Assembly (NCBI RefSeq): GCF_900696085.1 | Contig: NZ_CAADFC020000033.1 | Location: 558,001 to 622,000, forward strand | Origin: Bradyrhizobium ivorense | GTDB lineage: Bacteria > Pseudomonadota > Alphaproteobacteria > Rhizobiales > Xanthobacteraceae | DNA length: 64,000 bases | Direction: 5' to 3' | Shown here: positions 16,165-26,923 of the stretch, one piece after another | How the letters are laid out: each line of letters begins with the position of its first letter | How positions within the stretch are numbered: the stretch's first letter is position 1 | Program-made: the position numbers and the translations under genes | The notes under the pieces: generated by a model | The model's database searches: none | What the model was told of the DNA's origin: nothing | The model's input: the letters and a program-made list of their open reading frames with translations, nothing else

Positions 16165-17802
16165 GTGGCCGCACAGCGTCAAGACACAACTCCGTCGCAG
16201 ACGGCGGCAGTGGACTACGACGTCATCGTCATCGGCGCAGGCCTGTCCGGCATGTATCAGCTCTACCGGCTGCGCGAGCTCGGTCTCAAAACGCGGGTGT
16301 TCGAGGCCGGCACCGGCGTCGGCGGCACCTGGTACTGGAACCGCTATCCCGGCGCGCGCTTCGATTCCGAGAGCTATTCCTACGGCTATTCGTTTTCGAA
16401 GGAGCTGCTGCAGGAATGGGAATGGTCCGAGCATTTCGCCGGCCAGCCGGAGACCTTGCGCTACTGCAACTACGTCGCCGACAAGTTCGATTTGCGCCGC
16501 GACATTCAGTTCGAGAGCCGCGTCGCGGCCGCGATCTACCAGGACGCGACGCGAAGCTGGGACGTGACGTTGGCGAGCGGCGCGCGCTACAGCTGCCGCT
16601 TCCTGATCACCGCGATCGGCCCGCTGTCGACACCGACGCTGCCGCGCATCGAGGGCCGCGACGATTTCAAGGGCCAGTCGTTCCACACCGCGCGCTGGCC
16701 GAAGGAGAAGGTGGATTTTGGCGGCAAGCGCGTCGCCGTGATCGGCACCGGCGCCACCGGGATCCAGACCATCCAGACCATCGCCGGCGAGGTCGGCCAC
16801 CTCACCGTGTTCCAGCGCACCGCCAACTGGGCCGCGCCGCTGCACAACGGCAAGATCGACGCCGCAACGCAGGCGAAGATCAAGGCCGGCTATCCGAAGA
16901 TCTTTGCGCGCTGCCAGGAGACCTTCGCCTGCTTCATTCATACGCCCGATCCGCGCGGCGCCTTCGAGGTCAGCGATGCGGAGCGCGAGGCGAATTATGA
17001 GAAGCTCTATGGCGAGCGCGGCTTCGGCATCTGGCAGGGCAATTTCAAGGACATCCTGATCGACCGCAAGGCGAATGCGACGATCAGCGATTTCATCGCG
17101 CGAAAGATCCGCGAGCGGGTCAAGGACCAGGCGGTGGCCGAGAAGCTGATCCCTAGGAATCACGGCTTTGGCACCCGCCGCGTGCCGCTCGAGACCTTCT
17201 ATTACGAGGTCTACAACCAGGACAATGTCGATCTGGTCGACCTGACCGAAACGCCGATCGAGCGGATTACGCCAGAGGGTATCCGCACCACCGAAAACGA
17301 CTACGCCTTCGACATCATCATCTACGCCACCGGCTTCGACGCCATCACCGGCAGTTTTGACGCGATCGATTTGCGCGGCAGCGGCGGCGCGCGGCTGAAG
17401 GAGAAATGGACGCACGGGCCGGAGACCTATCTCGGGCTGATGGTCGACGGCTTCCCCAACATGATGATGCTGATGGGCCCGCACACCGCGCTGGGCAACA
17501 TCCCGCGCAGCATCGAATACAGCGTCGACTGGGTCACCGGCCTGCTCCGTTTCGCGACCGCGAAGGGCCTGACGCTGCTCGACGCCACGCCGGCGGGCAC
17601 CGCCGCCTGGACCGATCACGTCAAGGCGCTCGGCGTCGGCCTGCTCTCCAACGAGGTCGACTCCTGGATGACCGGCATCAACCGAAACGTCGAAGGCAAG
17701 CAGACCCGCATCGTCGCCCGCTACAGCGGCAGCGCGCCGGCCTACCGCGCCAGGTGCGACGAGGTCGCGGCGAAGGGGTATGTGGAGTTGCGGCTGGAGT
17801 AG
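16165..17802 (+). CDS. Flavin-containing Baeyer-Villiger monooxygenase
   Basis: Predicted NADPH- and oxygen-dependent monooxygenase that inserts oxygen beside a ketone, giving an ester or lactone. The FAD Rossmann motif GAGLSGMYQ is followed by GTWYWNRYPGARFD, the BVMO fingerprint FKGQSFHTARWP (about residues 168-179) and the NADPH motif GTGATGIQTIQ. I chose the GTG at 16165, with GGGGAG ten bases upstream; an ATG at 16093 adds 24 residues without homology-like character. That gives 545 residues, normal for the cyclohexanone monooxygenase type. It is divergent from the P450-GMC genes, which could supply its ketone substrate. The closest wording is phenylacetone/cyclohexanone monooxygenase-like; the true substrate is unknown. 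Confidence 0.88.
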   Translation: MAAQRQDTTPSQTAAVDYDVIVIGAGLSGMYQLYRLRELGLKTRVFEAGTGVGGTWYWNRYPGARFDSESYSYGYSFSKELLQEWEWSEHFAGQPETLRYCNYVADKFDLRRDIQFESRVAAAIYQDATRSWDVTLASGARYSCRFLITAIGPLSTPTLPRIEGRDDFKGQSFHTARWPKEKVDFGGKRVAVIGTGATGIQTIQTIAGEVGHLTVFQRTANWAAPLHNGKIDAATQAKIKAGYPKIFARCQETFACFIHTPDPRGAFEVSDAEREANYEKLYGERGFGIWQGNFKDILIDRKANATISDFIARKIRERVKDQAVAEKLIPRNHGFGTRRVPLETFYYEVYNQDNVDLVDLTETPIERITPEGIRTTENDYAFDIIIYATGFDAITGSFDAIDLRGSGGARLKEKWTHGPETYLGLMVDGFPNMMMLMGPHTALGNIPRSIEYSVDWVTGLLRFATAKGLTLLDATPAGTAAWTDHVKALGVGLLSNEVDSWMTGINRNVEGKQTRIVARYSGSAPAYRARCDEVAAKGYVELRLE

Positions 17803-17829
17803 CTCTCGCAAAGAAAGTTGGGGGCGCAC

Positions 17830-18033
17830 CGGCGGAAGGGTTCCCGCTCCCCCTGCGGGAGAGGGTTAGGGAGAGGGGTGCCACACGGCGTGCATTCTCC
17901 ACATCGATTGTAGCGGCGAGCGATGAACGATTGCCAGAGCAGTGCACCCATCGATCATCTCGCCCGGGGCCACCCCTCTCCCCACCCTCTCCCGCAAGGG
18001 GAGAGGGAGCCTGAGAGCGTGCTCACCTCACAC
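17830..18033. repeat. Palindromic intergenic repeat, CTCTCCCC/GGGGAGAG family
   Basis: CGCTCCCCctgcGGGAGAG with TTAGGGAGAGGGGTG near the left end is mirrored by CACCCCTCTCCCC and CCCTCTCCCgcaaGGGGAGAGGG near the right. The whole 200-bp element is a large inverted repeat filling the convergent gap between the monooxygenase and the carboxylase. The copy at 42308-42503 is close in sequence, including the flanking GAGCCTGA and GTGCTCACCTCAC. Confidence 0.7.
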
Positions 18034-18041
18034 GATGCTGG

Positions 18042-21000
18042 CTACCACGCATCAATGCACGGCCGCTTCCGCGTCGTGCGCGGCTCGACCTTCGGCACCG
18101 AGCGAAGGCCCGCCATGATCCAGTGCCGGGTGTCGGCGGGGTCGATCACCTCGTCGATCTCGAGCACGGAGGCGATCGAGACCGCCTTGCCGTTGGCGTA
18201 GAGCTCGGCGACCTTGGTCTGGAAGTATTTCTCGCGCTCAACCGGATCCTCAATCGCCTCCATCTCTTTGCGGAAGCCGAGGCGGACGTAGCCTTCGAGG
18301 CCCATGCCGCCGAACTCGCCGGTCGGCCAGGCCACCGTGAAGAACGAGGCGTGAAAGCCGCCGCCGATCATCGATTGCGCGCCGAGACCGTAGCCCTTGC
18401 GCAGCACGATGCCGAACAGCGGCACGGTGATGCTGGCGCCGGTGACGAACATCCGCGCGACGTGGCGCACGATCGCGGTCTTCTCGGCCTCCGGGCCGAC
18501 CATGAAGCCGGGCGTGTCGCACAGCGAGATGATCGGGATGTCGAAGGCGTCGCAGAGCTGCATGAAGCGCGCCGCCTTGTCGCCGGCCGGCGCGTCGATG
18601 GCGCCGCCGAGATGTTTTGGGTTGTTGGCGATCAGGCCGAACGGTTTGCCCTCGATGCGGATGAACGCCGTGATCATGCCGACGCCGAAATCGCGGCGCA
18701 GTTCCAGCACCGAGCCCTCGTCGGCGAGCAGATCGATCACGGTGCGGATGTCGTAGACCCGCAGCCGGTTCTCCGGGATCGCGCGGCGCAGCAGCCGCTG
18801 GTCCGGCGCGGTCCAGTTCTGCACCGCGCCCTGGAAGTAGGACAGGTATTTTTGCGCCACCGTCGTCGCCTCGGCCTCGTCCTCGACCAGAATGTCGATC
18901 ACGCCGTTCGGCGACTGGAACGAGACAGGGCCGACCTCGGCCGGATGATAGACGCCGAGCCCGCCGCCCTCGATCATCGCCGGGCCGCCCATGCCGATCG
19001 AGGCATTTTTGGTGGCGATGATGACGTCGCAGACGCCGAGCATCGCAGCGTTGCCGGCAAAACAGTAGCCGGAGACGATGCCAACCACAGGCACGAGGCC
19101 GGAGAGCTTTGCGAACTGCACGAAGGACGGGCCGTCGAGACCGGTCATGCCGAGCCGGTCGGTATCGCCGGGACGGCCGCCGCCGCCCTCGGCATAGAAC
19201 ACCAGCGGGAGACGCCACTGCTCAGTCAGCGTGAGCATGCGATCAATCTTCTTGTGGTTCATGTGGCCCTGGGTGCCCGCCAGCACGGTGTAGTCGTAGG
19301 CGATCACCATGCAGCGCGCACCCTCGGGGCCGAAATGCTTGGCGTTGACGGTGGCGACGCCGGCGATCAGGCCGTCGGCCGGCGTGTTCTTGATCAGGTC
19401 CTCGACCTTGCGGCGGCGGCGCTGCGCCGCGATCGCGAGCGAGCCGTATTCGACGAACGAGCCCTCGTCGACCAGATGCGCGACGTTCTCGCGCGCGGTG
19501 CGCTGGTTGGTCTTGCGGCGGCGCTCGACCGAGGCGGGACGGTTCTCGTCCAGCGTGATCGCCTTGCGCGCAATCAGCTCGGCGAGATCAGGACGGATGT
19601 GATCGAGGTCGATCGCGGCCTCCGCCTCCGCGGTATGGCCGTCGACCTCGGCCGGCTCGATGAATAGGATCGGCTCGCCATGCATCAGCGTGAGGCCCGG
19701 GCCGCCGGCGATCTTCGTCACCCGTCCGCCATGCGGGGCGGTGACCAGATGCTCCATCTTCATCGATTCCAGCACGGCGATCTGCTGGCCGGGACGCACC
19801 AGATCGCCCTCCACGACCTCGATCGCCACGATCGTGCCCTGCAGCGGCGCGGGCACCGGTAGTGATCCTTCCGGTGCGGTCTCGGCGACCGCGGCTTTGG
19901 TCGTAGCCGCCTCAGCCACTTCGACCAGCGGCTTGGCAAGATTCTCGGCCGCACCGACCAGCGCCGCGACGTGGGTGTCGATGAAGTTGGTGCTGATCTT
20001 GTTGCGGGCAAAGCTCTGGTGCGCCAGCACCGCGCCGAGGAACGGGATGTTGGTGGCAACGCCGCCGATGCGGAATTCGCGCAAGGTCCGCGCGGCCTTA
20101 TGCACCACGTCGGACCATTTCGGGCTGGGCGAATGCACGATCACCTTGGCCAGCAGCGAGTCGAAGGCGGCGCTGGTGCGGTAGCCGGAATAGCCGAACG
20201 TGTCGACGCGGACGCCGGGCCCGGACGGCAGGTCGAATACAGCCAGCGTGCCGCCAGTCGGTTTTGTCACCCCCTTCTCGTCCATCACCTCCATGTTGAC
20301 GCGAAGCTGCATGGCGTAGCCGCGCGGCAGCGGCACGGCGGACTGCGCGAGGCCGAGCGCGGCCAGCGTCGCGCCGGCGGCGACCGCGAGCTGCGAGCGC
20401 ACCAGATCGACGCCGAGCACCTCCTCCGTGACGGTGTGCTCGACCTGCAGCCGCGGATTGGCCTCGATGAAGGCAAAAGCGCCCTCGCCTTCGCCGGCCT
20501 CGTCATCGACCAGGAATTCGAAGGTGCCGAGATTGTCGTAGCGGGCGGCGACGGCGAGTTGCTTCGCCGCCTCGATGATGCGCGCGCGCAAGCCATCGCT
20601 GAGCGACGGACTCGGCGCCACCTCGATCAGCTTCTGGTTGCGGCGCTGGATGGTGCATTCGCGCTCCCAGAGATGGCTGATCGCACCAAAGCGGTCGCCG
20701 ATGATCTGTACCTCGATATGACGCGCCTTGCGGATCAGCCGCTCGACGTAGACGGCATCGCTGCCGAATGCCGCCTTGGCCTCCGACTGGCAGCGCGCAT
20801 AGGCCTCCGCGAGTTTTGCCGCGTCCTCGACCACCCGCATGCCGCGGCCGCCGCCGCCGGCGATCGCCTTGATCATCACGGCCGCATTGGCGCCGAGTGA
20901 GGCGAAGAAGGCTTTTGCCTCGTCCAGTGTGGTTGGGCCCGATGTACCGGCAATAACAGGCACGCCGCATTTCTTTGCCAGCGCCTTTGCCGTGGCCTTG

Positions 21001-21344
21001 TCGCCGAACAAATCGAGCGCTTCCGGCGACGGGCCGACGAAGCTGATCTTCTCCTCGGCGCAGCGCCGTGCCAGCGCCGCGTTCTCGCTGAGAAAACCGT
21101 AGCCTGGATGCAGCGCGTCGCAGCCCGCGGCCTTCGCCGCCGCGACCACCGCCTCGATGTCGAGATAGGCGCGCGCGCCATGGCCGGGGATCTCGCGCGC
21201 CTCGTCGGCGGCGCGGACATGCAGCGAGGCAGCGTCGTCGGCCGGATAGATCGCGACCGTGGCAAGGCCGCTCTCATTAGCGGCGCGGGCGATGCGGATA
21301 GCGATTTCTCCGCGGTTGGCGATCAGCAATTTCTTGAAGGACAT
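18042..21344 (-). CDS. Single-chain acyl-CoA carboxylase (biotin carboxylase, biotin carrier and carboxyltransferase fused)
   Basis: An 1100-residue enzyme that carboxylates an acyl-CoA using biotin, ATP and bicarbonate. Residues about 1-450 are biotin carboxylase (LIANRGEIAIRI, GGGGRGMRVV, FIEANPRLQVEHTVTEE). The biotin site is K529 in LESMKMEH. Residues about 590-1090 hold both halves of the carboxyltransferase (SFVEYGSLAIAAQRRRRK, SGYCFAGNAAMLGVCD). This layout matches the single-chain long-chain acyl-CoA carboxylases known from Mycobacterium and Rhodopseudomonas, rather than the usual two-subunit propionyl-CoA enzymes. It is downstream of an ABC importer and CoA-transferase run on the same strand, which suggests it acts on an imported acid. 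Substrate unknown. Confidence 0.9.
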   Translation of the reverse strand: MSFKKLLIANRGEIAIRIARAANESGLATVAIYPADDAASLHVRAADEAREIPGHGARAYLDIEAVVAAAKAAGCDALHPGYGFLSENAALARRCAEEKISFVGPSPEALDLFGDKATAKALAKKCGVPVIAGTSGPTTLDEAKAFFASLGANAAVMIKAIAGGGGRGMRVVEDAAKLAEAYARCQSEAKAAFGSDAVYVERLIRKARHIEVQIIGDRFGAISHLWERECTIQRRNQKLIEVAPSPSLSDGLRARIIEAAKQLAVAARYDNLGTFEFLVDDEAGEGEGAFAFIEANPRLQVEHTVTEEVLGVDLVRSQLAVAAGATLAALGLAQSAVPLPRGYAMQLRVNMEVMDEKGVTKPTGGTLAVFDLPSGPGVRVDTFGYSGYRTSAAFDSLLAKVIVHSPSPKWSDVVHKAARTLREFRIGGVATNIPFLGAVLAHQSFARNKISTNFIDTHVAALVGAAENLAKPLVEVAEAATTKAAVAETAPEGSLPVPAPLQGTIVAIEVVEGDLVRPGQQIAVLESMKMEHLVTAPHGGRVTKIAGGPGLTLMHGEPILFIEPAEVDGHTAEAEAAIDLDHIRPDLAELIARKAITLDENRPASVERRRKTNQRTARENVAHLVDEGSFVEYGSLAIAAQRRRRKVEDLIKNTPADGLIAGVATVNAKHFGPEGARCMVIAYDYTVLAGTQGHMNHKKIDRMLTLTEQWRLPLVFYAEGGGGRPGDTDRLGMTGLDGPSFVQFAKLSGLVPVVGIVSGYCFAGNAAMLGVCDVIIATKNASIGMGGPAMIEGGGLGVYHPAEVGPVSFQSPNGVIDILVEDEAEATTVAQKYLSYFQGAVQNWTAPDQRLLRRAIPENRLRVYDIRTVIDLLADEGSVLELRRDFGVGMITAFIRIEGKPFGLIANNPKHLGGAIDAPAGDKAARFMQLCDAFDIPIISLCDTPGFMVGPEAEKTAIVRHVARMFVTGASITVPLFGIVLRKGYGLGAQSMIGGGFHASFFTVAWPTGEFGGMGLEGYVRLGFRKEMEAIEDPVEREKYFQTKVAELYANGKAVSIASVLEIDEVIDPADTRHWIMAGLRSVPKVEPRTTRKRPCIDAW

Positions 21345-21380
21345 GGTCGGTTCCGTTGAACTCTCAAACGACTGATCTTT

Positions 21381-21412
21381 TCACCTCTCCCCGCAGGCGG
21401 GGCGAGGTGAAG
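21381..21412. repeat. Short CTCTCCCC-type palindromic repeat
   Basis: TCACCTCTCCCCgcaGGCGGGGCGAGGTGA is a near-perfect hairpin in the 94-bp gap between the permease stop and the carboxylase start. The same hairpin closes the elements at 41112 and 55137. It could attenuate transcription before the carboxylase. Confidence 0.6.
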
Positions 21413-21438
21413 GTGCGCGCGGCGAGATATCCCATCCC

Positions 21439-22323
21439 TCAGCGATCCTTCATGGTCGGATCGAGCACGATACGCAAGGATTCTCCCAGCGCGTTGAAGG
21501 CGAGCGAAACGACGAGGATGGCGAGGCCCGGCGCGTACATCTGCTCCGGCGCGATCTCCATGTACTGGTAGGCGCGCGCCAGCATGGCGCCCCAGCTCGG
21601 GTTCGGCGGCTGGATGCCGAGGCCGAGGAACGACAGGCTGGCTTCGGCGAGCAGCGCCGCGGCGAGCAGCAGCGTCACCTGCACGATCACCGGCTGCAGT
21701 GTGTTCGGCAGCACGTGGCGCCACAGCACATGCCAGGTTGGCGCACCGAAGCCTCTGGAGGCATCGACATAGAGCTCCTGCCGCACGATCAGCGTGCGGG
21801 CGCGGACGATCCGCGCCAGCGCCGGGAACATCGTGATGCCGACCGCGATCATGCCGTTGGTCAGCCCGATGCCGAGCGCGCCGGTGACCGCGATCGCCAG
21901 CACGATCGCGGGGAAGGATAAGAAGGTGTCGATGACGCGGCTGATGATGTCGTCGATCCAGCCGCCGAAATAGCCGGCGACCAGGCCGACCGGCAGCCCG
22001 ATCAGAACTGCAACGCCGACCGCGAGCAGGCTGGCATAGACGGTGGCCGGCGCGCCGTAGATCAGGCGAGACAGCACATCACGGCCGAGATCGTCGGTGC
22101 CGAGCAGATGCGCCGGCCCCGGCGGCGCCAGCATGTTGTTGACGTCCTGCGCGGTCGGCGCATAGGGCGCGATCCACGGCGCGCCGATCGCGACGATCAC
22201 CAGCACCAGCAGCACCAGGATCGACAGCGCGGCGCGGAGATCGCCGACCAGCCAGCGCACGAAGCGGCGCAGCCGCGTCGGCCGTGCCGGTGCCTTCAGG
22301 GACCCGAGCGCCGTGTCGGTCAT
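21439..22323 (-). CDS. Peptide-type ABC transporter permease (DppC-like)
   Basis: A 294-residue inner-membrane permease of the Opp/Dpp family, second of a pair. It has the DppC N-terminal domain with HLLGTDDLGRDVLSRLIYGA, about six membrane segments and the ATPase-contact EAA loop (YVDASRGFGAPTWHVLWRHVLPN). Its ATG overlaps the stop of the upstream permease by four bases, fixing the start at 22323 although the reading frame is open far upstream. It is part of the six-gene run headed by the CoA-transferase at 29352. The transported ligand is unknown; members of this family carry peptides, opines, sugars or other solutes. Confidence 0.92.
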   Translation of the reverse strand: MTDTALGSLKAPARPTRLRRFVRWLVGDLRAALSILVLLVLVIVAIGAPWIAPYAPTAQDVNNMLAPPGPAHLLGTDDLGRDVLSRLIYGAPATVYASLLAVGVAVLIGLPVGLVAGYFGGWIDDIISRVIDTFLSFPAIVLAIAVTGALGIGLTNGMIAVGITMFPALARIVRARTLIVRQELYVDASRGFGAPTWHVLWRHVLPNTLQPVIVQVTLLLAAALLAEASLSFLGLGIQPPNPSWGAMLARAYQYMEIAPEQMYAPGLAILVVSLAFNALGESLRIVLDPTMKDR

Positions 22324-23276
22324 TGCTCGATCCTCGGATCGACGGCAGCGCACAGCAGGTCGGTGACCAGATTGACCGCGATCACCACCACCACCATGGT
22401 GAAGACGACCCCCTGCACGATCGGGAAATCGCGCTGGATCGCGCCGCGGACGATCAGGCTGCCGAGGCCGGGGATCGCGAACACCGCCTCGATCACCACG
22501 GTCGCCGCCAGCATGCGGTTGACCAAGAGGCTGATGATGGTCAGCAGGTTGACGCTGACATTCTTCAGCCCGTGCTGCCAGAGGATGCGCGACATCGACA
22601 GCCCCTTGGCATGCAGCGTGCGGACATATTGTGACGACAGCACCTCGAGCAGCGCGCCGCGCAGCTGGCGCGCGACCTCGGCCATGCCGTAAGCCGCGAT
22701 CGCAATCCCCGGCAGCAGCGCGTGCCTGACCGCCTCGACCGGCGAGGCGCTGAAGGCCTTTGCGCCGGTCGCCGGCAGCCAGTTCAGCTTCAGGGAAAAT
22801 TCCGCGACCAGGATCATGGCGAGCCAGAAGCCGGGGATGGCGACGCCGAGCGAGGCGATCAGGCTGACCGCCTTGTCGACCCAGCCGTTCGGCTTGATCG
22901 CGGCGAGCACGCCCATCGGGATGCCCGTCAGCAGCGCCAGCAGCATCGCTATCACCACGATCAGAAGGGTGTTCGGGAACGCACGCCCAATCGAGTCGGC
23001 GACCTTCTCGCCGGACAGCAGCGATTGCGAGAGGTCGCCCTGCGCGACCTTGCCGAGCCAGGCGCCGTATTGCACCAGGAACGGACGGTCGAGCCCGTAG
23101 ATATTTTTGATCTCGGCGATGCGTGCGTCGGTGGCGTTGTCGCCGGCCAATGTCACGGCGATGTCGCCGGGCACCAGCTTCAGCAGCGCAAACACCATGA
23201 AGGTCGCGAGCAGGATTACCGGCAGCGCCTGCAACAGGCGGCTGCCGACGACCCTGACCGGTGACCGTCGCGCCAT
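22320..23276 (-). CDS. Peptide-type ABC transporter permease (DppB-like)
   Basis: A 318-residue inner-membrane permease, first of the pair. It begins with a basic residue patch and a membrane segment (LLQALPVILLATFMVFALLKLVPGD), then the DppB-typical IKNIYGLDRPFLVQYGAWL. The EAA loop is YVRTLHAKGLSMSRILWQHGLKN. The C-terminal NLVTDLLCAAVDPRIE is the family ending. It begins three bases after the binding-protein gene stop and overlaps the DppC-like gene, so the transporter genes are one transcription unit. Confidence 0.93.
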   Translation of the reverse strand: MARRSPVRVVGSRLLQALPVILLATFMVFALLKLVPGDIAVTLAGDNATDARIAEIKNIYGLDRPFLVQYGAWLGKVAQGDLSQSLLSGEKVADSIGRAFPNTLLIVVIAMLLALLTGIPMGVLAAIKPNGWVDKAVSLIASLGVAIPGFWLAMILVAEFSLKLNWLPATGAKAFSASPVEAVRHALLPGIAIAAYGMAEVARQLRGALLEVLSSQYVRTLHAKGLSMSRILWQHGLKNVSVNLLTIISLLVNRMLAATVVIEAVFAIPGLGSLIVRGAIQRDFPIVQGVVFTMVVVVIAVNLVTDLLCAAVDPRIEQ

Positions 23277-23279
23277 GGT

Positions 23280-24827
23280 TTAACCTTCCAGCCAGACGTC
23301 GTCGTATTTCGGCTTGCCGAGCAGGTTCGGACGATAGCCCTGCACCTTCTTGTTCATCGCGACCAGCTCGAACTGGAACGCCAGCGGCGCGACGAGCGCG
23401 TTTTCCATCACCAACCGCTGCACGGCGGCAAACGCCTTGCGCCTGGTGTCGATGTCCTCGGAGGCGCGCGACTCCCTGATCGCGGCCTCGAGTTCCGGCG
23501 GCACCGGCGCGCGGCCGCCGTTGAAATAGGCGTCCTTGGTGAACATCAGCGAATAGGTCAGGCTCGGATCGGGCCGTCCGGTCCAAGCCGCGAGCAGGCC
23601 AGAGCCCTTCTTCTCCGGGCCGAAGAACGCGGCGGAGGCCTCGGCGACCGGCGCGTTGACGAAGCGCAGGTTCATGCCGGCCTTGCGGAGTTGCTCGATC
23701 AGGATTTCCTGGCGCTGCACCGAGTCCTGGTCGGGATAGCCGCCGAGCTCGATCTGGGTGCCCTCCTTGAAGCCGGCCTCAGCGAGCAGCTTGCGCGCCC
23801 GGCCGGGATCGTAGGGATAGAGCTTTGCGACCTCGGCGTCATAGGCCCAGTGCGACTTCGGCAGGTTCATGTAGGCGGGCTCGGCCAGGCCGGCCAGCGC
23901 GCCCTTGACGAAGGACTCGCGATCGATCGCGAAGTTGAAGGCCTGCCGGACCTTCGGGTTGTCGAACGGCGGCTTGGCCCAGTTCAGAAAGATCTGGAAT
24001 ACGTAGAGCGTCGGTCCGTTCACCACCTTGACGCTGGAGGCGCGCTCGATGATCGCCTTCTGCCGCGGCGGCAGCTGGTAGATCAGATCGTTCTGGCCCG
24101 CGGTGACCGAGCGCGCGCCGGTGGTCAGTTCCGGGATGATCGAGAACTCGATGCCATCAGGGTAAGGCCGGTTCGGCTTCCAGTATTTCTCGTTGCGCTT
24201 GACCACGATCTTCTCGCCGTCGGCCCAGCTGACGAAAGCGTAGGCGCCGGCGCCGACCGGCTTGCGGGTGACGATGCCGCCCTCGGCCGCCTTCAGCGCA
24301 GTCGGCGACACCATCATGCCGGCGCGGTCGGAGAGAATGCCGGGCAGCGCCGTGTCCGGCGACTTCAGCTTCAGCGTCACCTGTTGCGGTCCGGTGACCT
24401 CGACCGACGACACCGACACCAGGTCGGCCTTGATGTTCGACTTCGCATCGCTGCGGTTGCGCTCGAGATTGAACTTCACCGCTTCCGCATCGAGCGGCGT
24501 GCCGTCGTGAAAGGTGACCCCAGGTCGGATGTTGAGCACGAGCGTGGTGGGATCGGTGAACTTCCAGCTTTCGGCGAGCCCCGGCTTCGGCTTCAGCGTG
24601 TCGAACTCCCACTCGGTCAAGGTGTCGTACATCGTGAACAGGAAGGCGTGGTCGGAGCCGGCGCCGCCGGTCGCGGGATCGAGGCTCGACGGGTTGGCGG
24701 ATGCCGAGATTCGCAGGGTGCCGCCCTTCTTCGGCGCGCCCTCGGCGAAGGCGCGGCCGCCGTGCGTTGTGCCGGCGAGCGCGCCCGAGATCAGCGCCAT
24801 CGCTTCGCGTCGTGTCGTCATCGTCAT
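23280..24827 (-). CDS. Peptide-type ABC transporter substrate-binding protein
   Basis: A 515-residue periplasmic solute receptor of the SBP_bac_5 (OppA/DppA) family. The N-terminus (TTRREAMALISGALAGTTHGGRAFAEG) has a twin-arginine-like pair and a short hydrophobic stretch, so export by Tat or Sec is expected. The family markers GGTLRISASANPSSLDP and FHDGTPLDAEAVKFNLER follow. GGAGAAGCGCC precedes the ATG at 24827. It lies between the ATPase genes (18 bp upstream) and the permeases. The ligand is not predictable from sequence, but coupling to a CoA-transferase and carboxylase suggests an organic acid or acyl compound rather than a nutritional peptide. Confidence 0.92.
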   Translation of the reverse strand: MTMTTRREAMALISGALAGTTHGGRAFAEGAPKKGGTLRISASANPSSLDPATGGAGSDHAFLFTMYDTLTEWEFDTLKPKPGLAESWKFTDPTTLVLNIRPGVTFHDGTPLDAEAVKFNLERNRSDAKSNIKADLVSVSSVEVTGPQQVTLKLKSPDTALPGILSDRAGMMVSPTALKAAEGGIVTRKPVGAGAYAFVSWADGEKIVVKRNEKYWKPNRPYPDGIEFSIIPELTTGARSVTAGQNDLIYQLPPRQKAIIERASSVKVVNGPTLYVFQIFLNWAKPPFDNPKVRQAFNFAIDRESFVKGALAGLAEPAYMNLPKSHWAYDAEVAKLYPYDPGRARKLLAEAGFKEGTQIELGGYPDQDSVQRQEILIEQLRKAGMNLRFVNAPVAEASAAFFGPEKKGSGLLAAWTGRPDPSLTYSLMFTKDAYFNGGRAPVPPELEAAIRESRASEDIDTRRKAFAAVQRLVMENALVAPLAFQFELVAMNKKVQGYRPNLLGKPKYDDVWLEG

Positions 24828-24845
24828 GGCGCTTCTCCGGTGTTG

Positions 24846-25846
24846 TTAGCTCGGTGAAAAATTCGGGCGGTCGGCAAAATGGCAGGCCACCCAGTGATCG
24901 GGTTTCAGCTCGCGCCAGTCCGGCGCCTGCTGGGCGCAGAGCGGCTGCGCGTGCGGGCAGCGGGTGCGGAAGCGACATCCTGAGGGCGGATCAATGGGAC
25001 TCGGCACCTCGCCCTGCAGCACGATGCGCGCGTCGGTCCGCATCGCCGACGGCAGCGGCCGTGGCTCGGCCGACAGCAATGCGATGGTGTAGGGATGCAG
25101 CGGCCGCTCGGCGACCGCTTCGGTCGGGCCGAGCTCGACGAACTGCCCGAGATACATCACCGCGACGCGCTCGCTGATATGCGAGACCACGGCGAGATCG
25201 TGGGTGATGAAGACGTAGGTCAGGCCGAGATCGCGCTGCAAATCGGCAAACAGATTGAGCACGTCGCCGCGGATCGACATGTCGAGCGCGGCCACCACCT
25301 CGTCGCAGACGATCAGTTTTGGCCGCAAGGTCAGCGCACGGGCGATCACGACGCGCTGCTTCTGGCCGCCGGAGAGCTGGTGCGGATAGCGCTCGCCGAA
25401 CTCCTGCGGCAGGCCGACGCGCTCCAGCGCCTCCCGCGCCTGCCGCTCGCGCTCGGCCTTCGTGCCGATGCGGGCGAGCTCCAGCGGCTCGAGCACGGAA
25501 GCCAAAATGGTCATGCGCGGGTTCAGCGCCGCATTCGGATCCTGGAAGATGATCTGGTAGTCGCGGCGGTGGCTCTGAAACGCGCCGCGCGACAGCGCCC
25601 TCGGATCGATGCCGTCGTGCAAAATCGCGCCGCCGCTCGGCTGCTGCAGGAACACCAGCGCGCGGCCGATCGTGGTCTTGCCCGAGCCTGATTCACCGAT
25701 GATGCCAAAAGTCTCGCCGCGGCGGACGTCGAAATTGACGCCATCGACCGCCTTGACGGTGGCGCGGCGGTCGGTGGTCTGGAAGCGGACCTGGAGGTCG
25801 TGCACCGAGACGATGGGCTCGCGGCGGGGCTCGGCGGATGCTGCGG

Positions 25847-25850
<4 letters not shown>
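24846..25850 (-). CDS. Peptide-type ABC transporter ATP-binding protein (OppF/DppF-like)
   Basis: A 334-residue ATPase energising the importer. Walker A is GESGSGKTT, the signature LSGGQKQR, Walker B LIVCDEVVAALD (an unusual Val after DE, where Pro is usual), and the switch His is in ITHD. The C-terminal oligopeptide-transporter extension has the CRFRTRCPHAQPLC cysteine motif. Its ATG overlaps the stop of the preceding ATPase gene by four bases. Confidence 0.93.
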
Positions 25851-26922
<1,072 letters not shown>

Positions 26923-26923
<1 letters not shown>

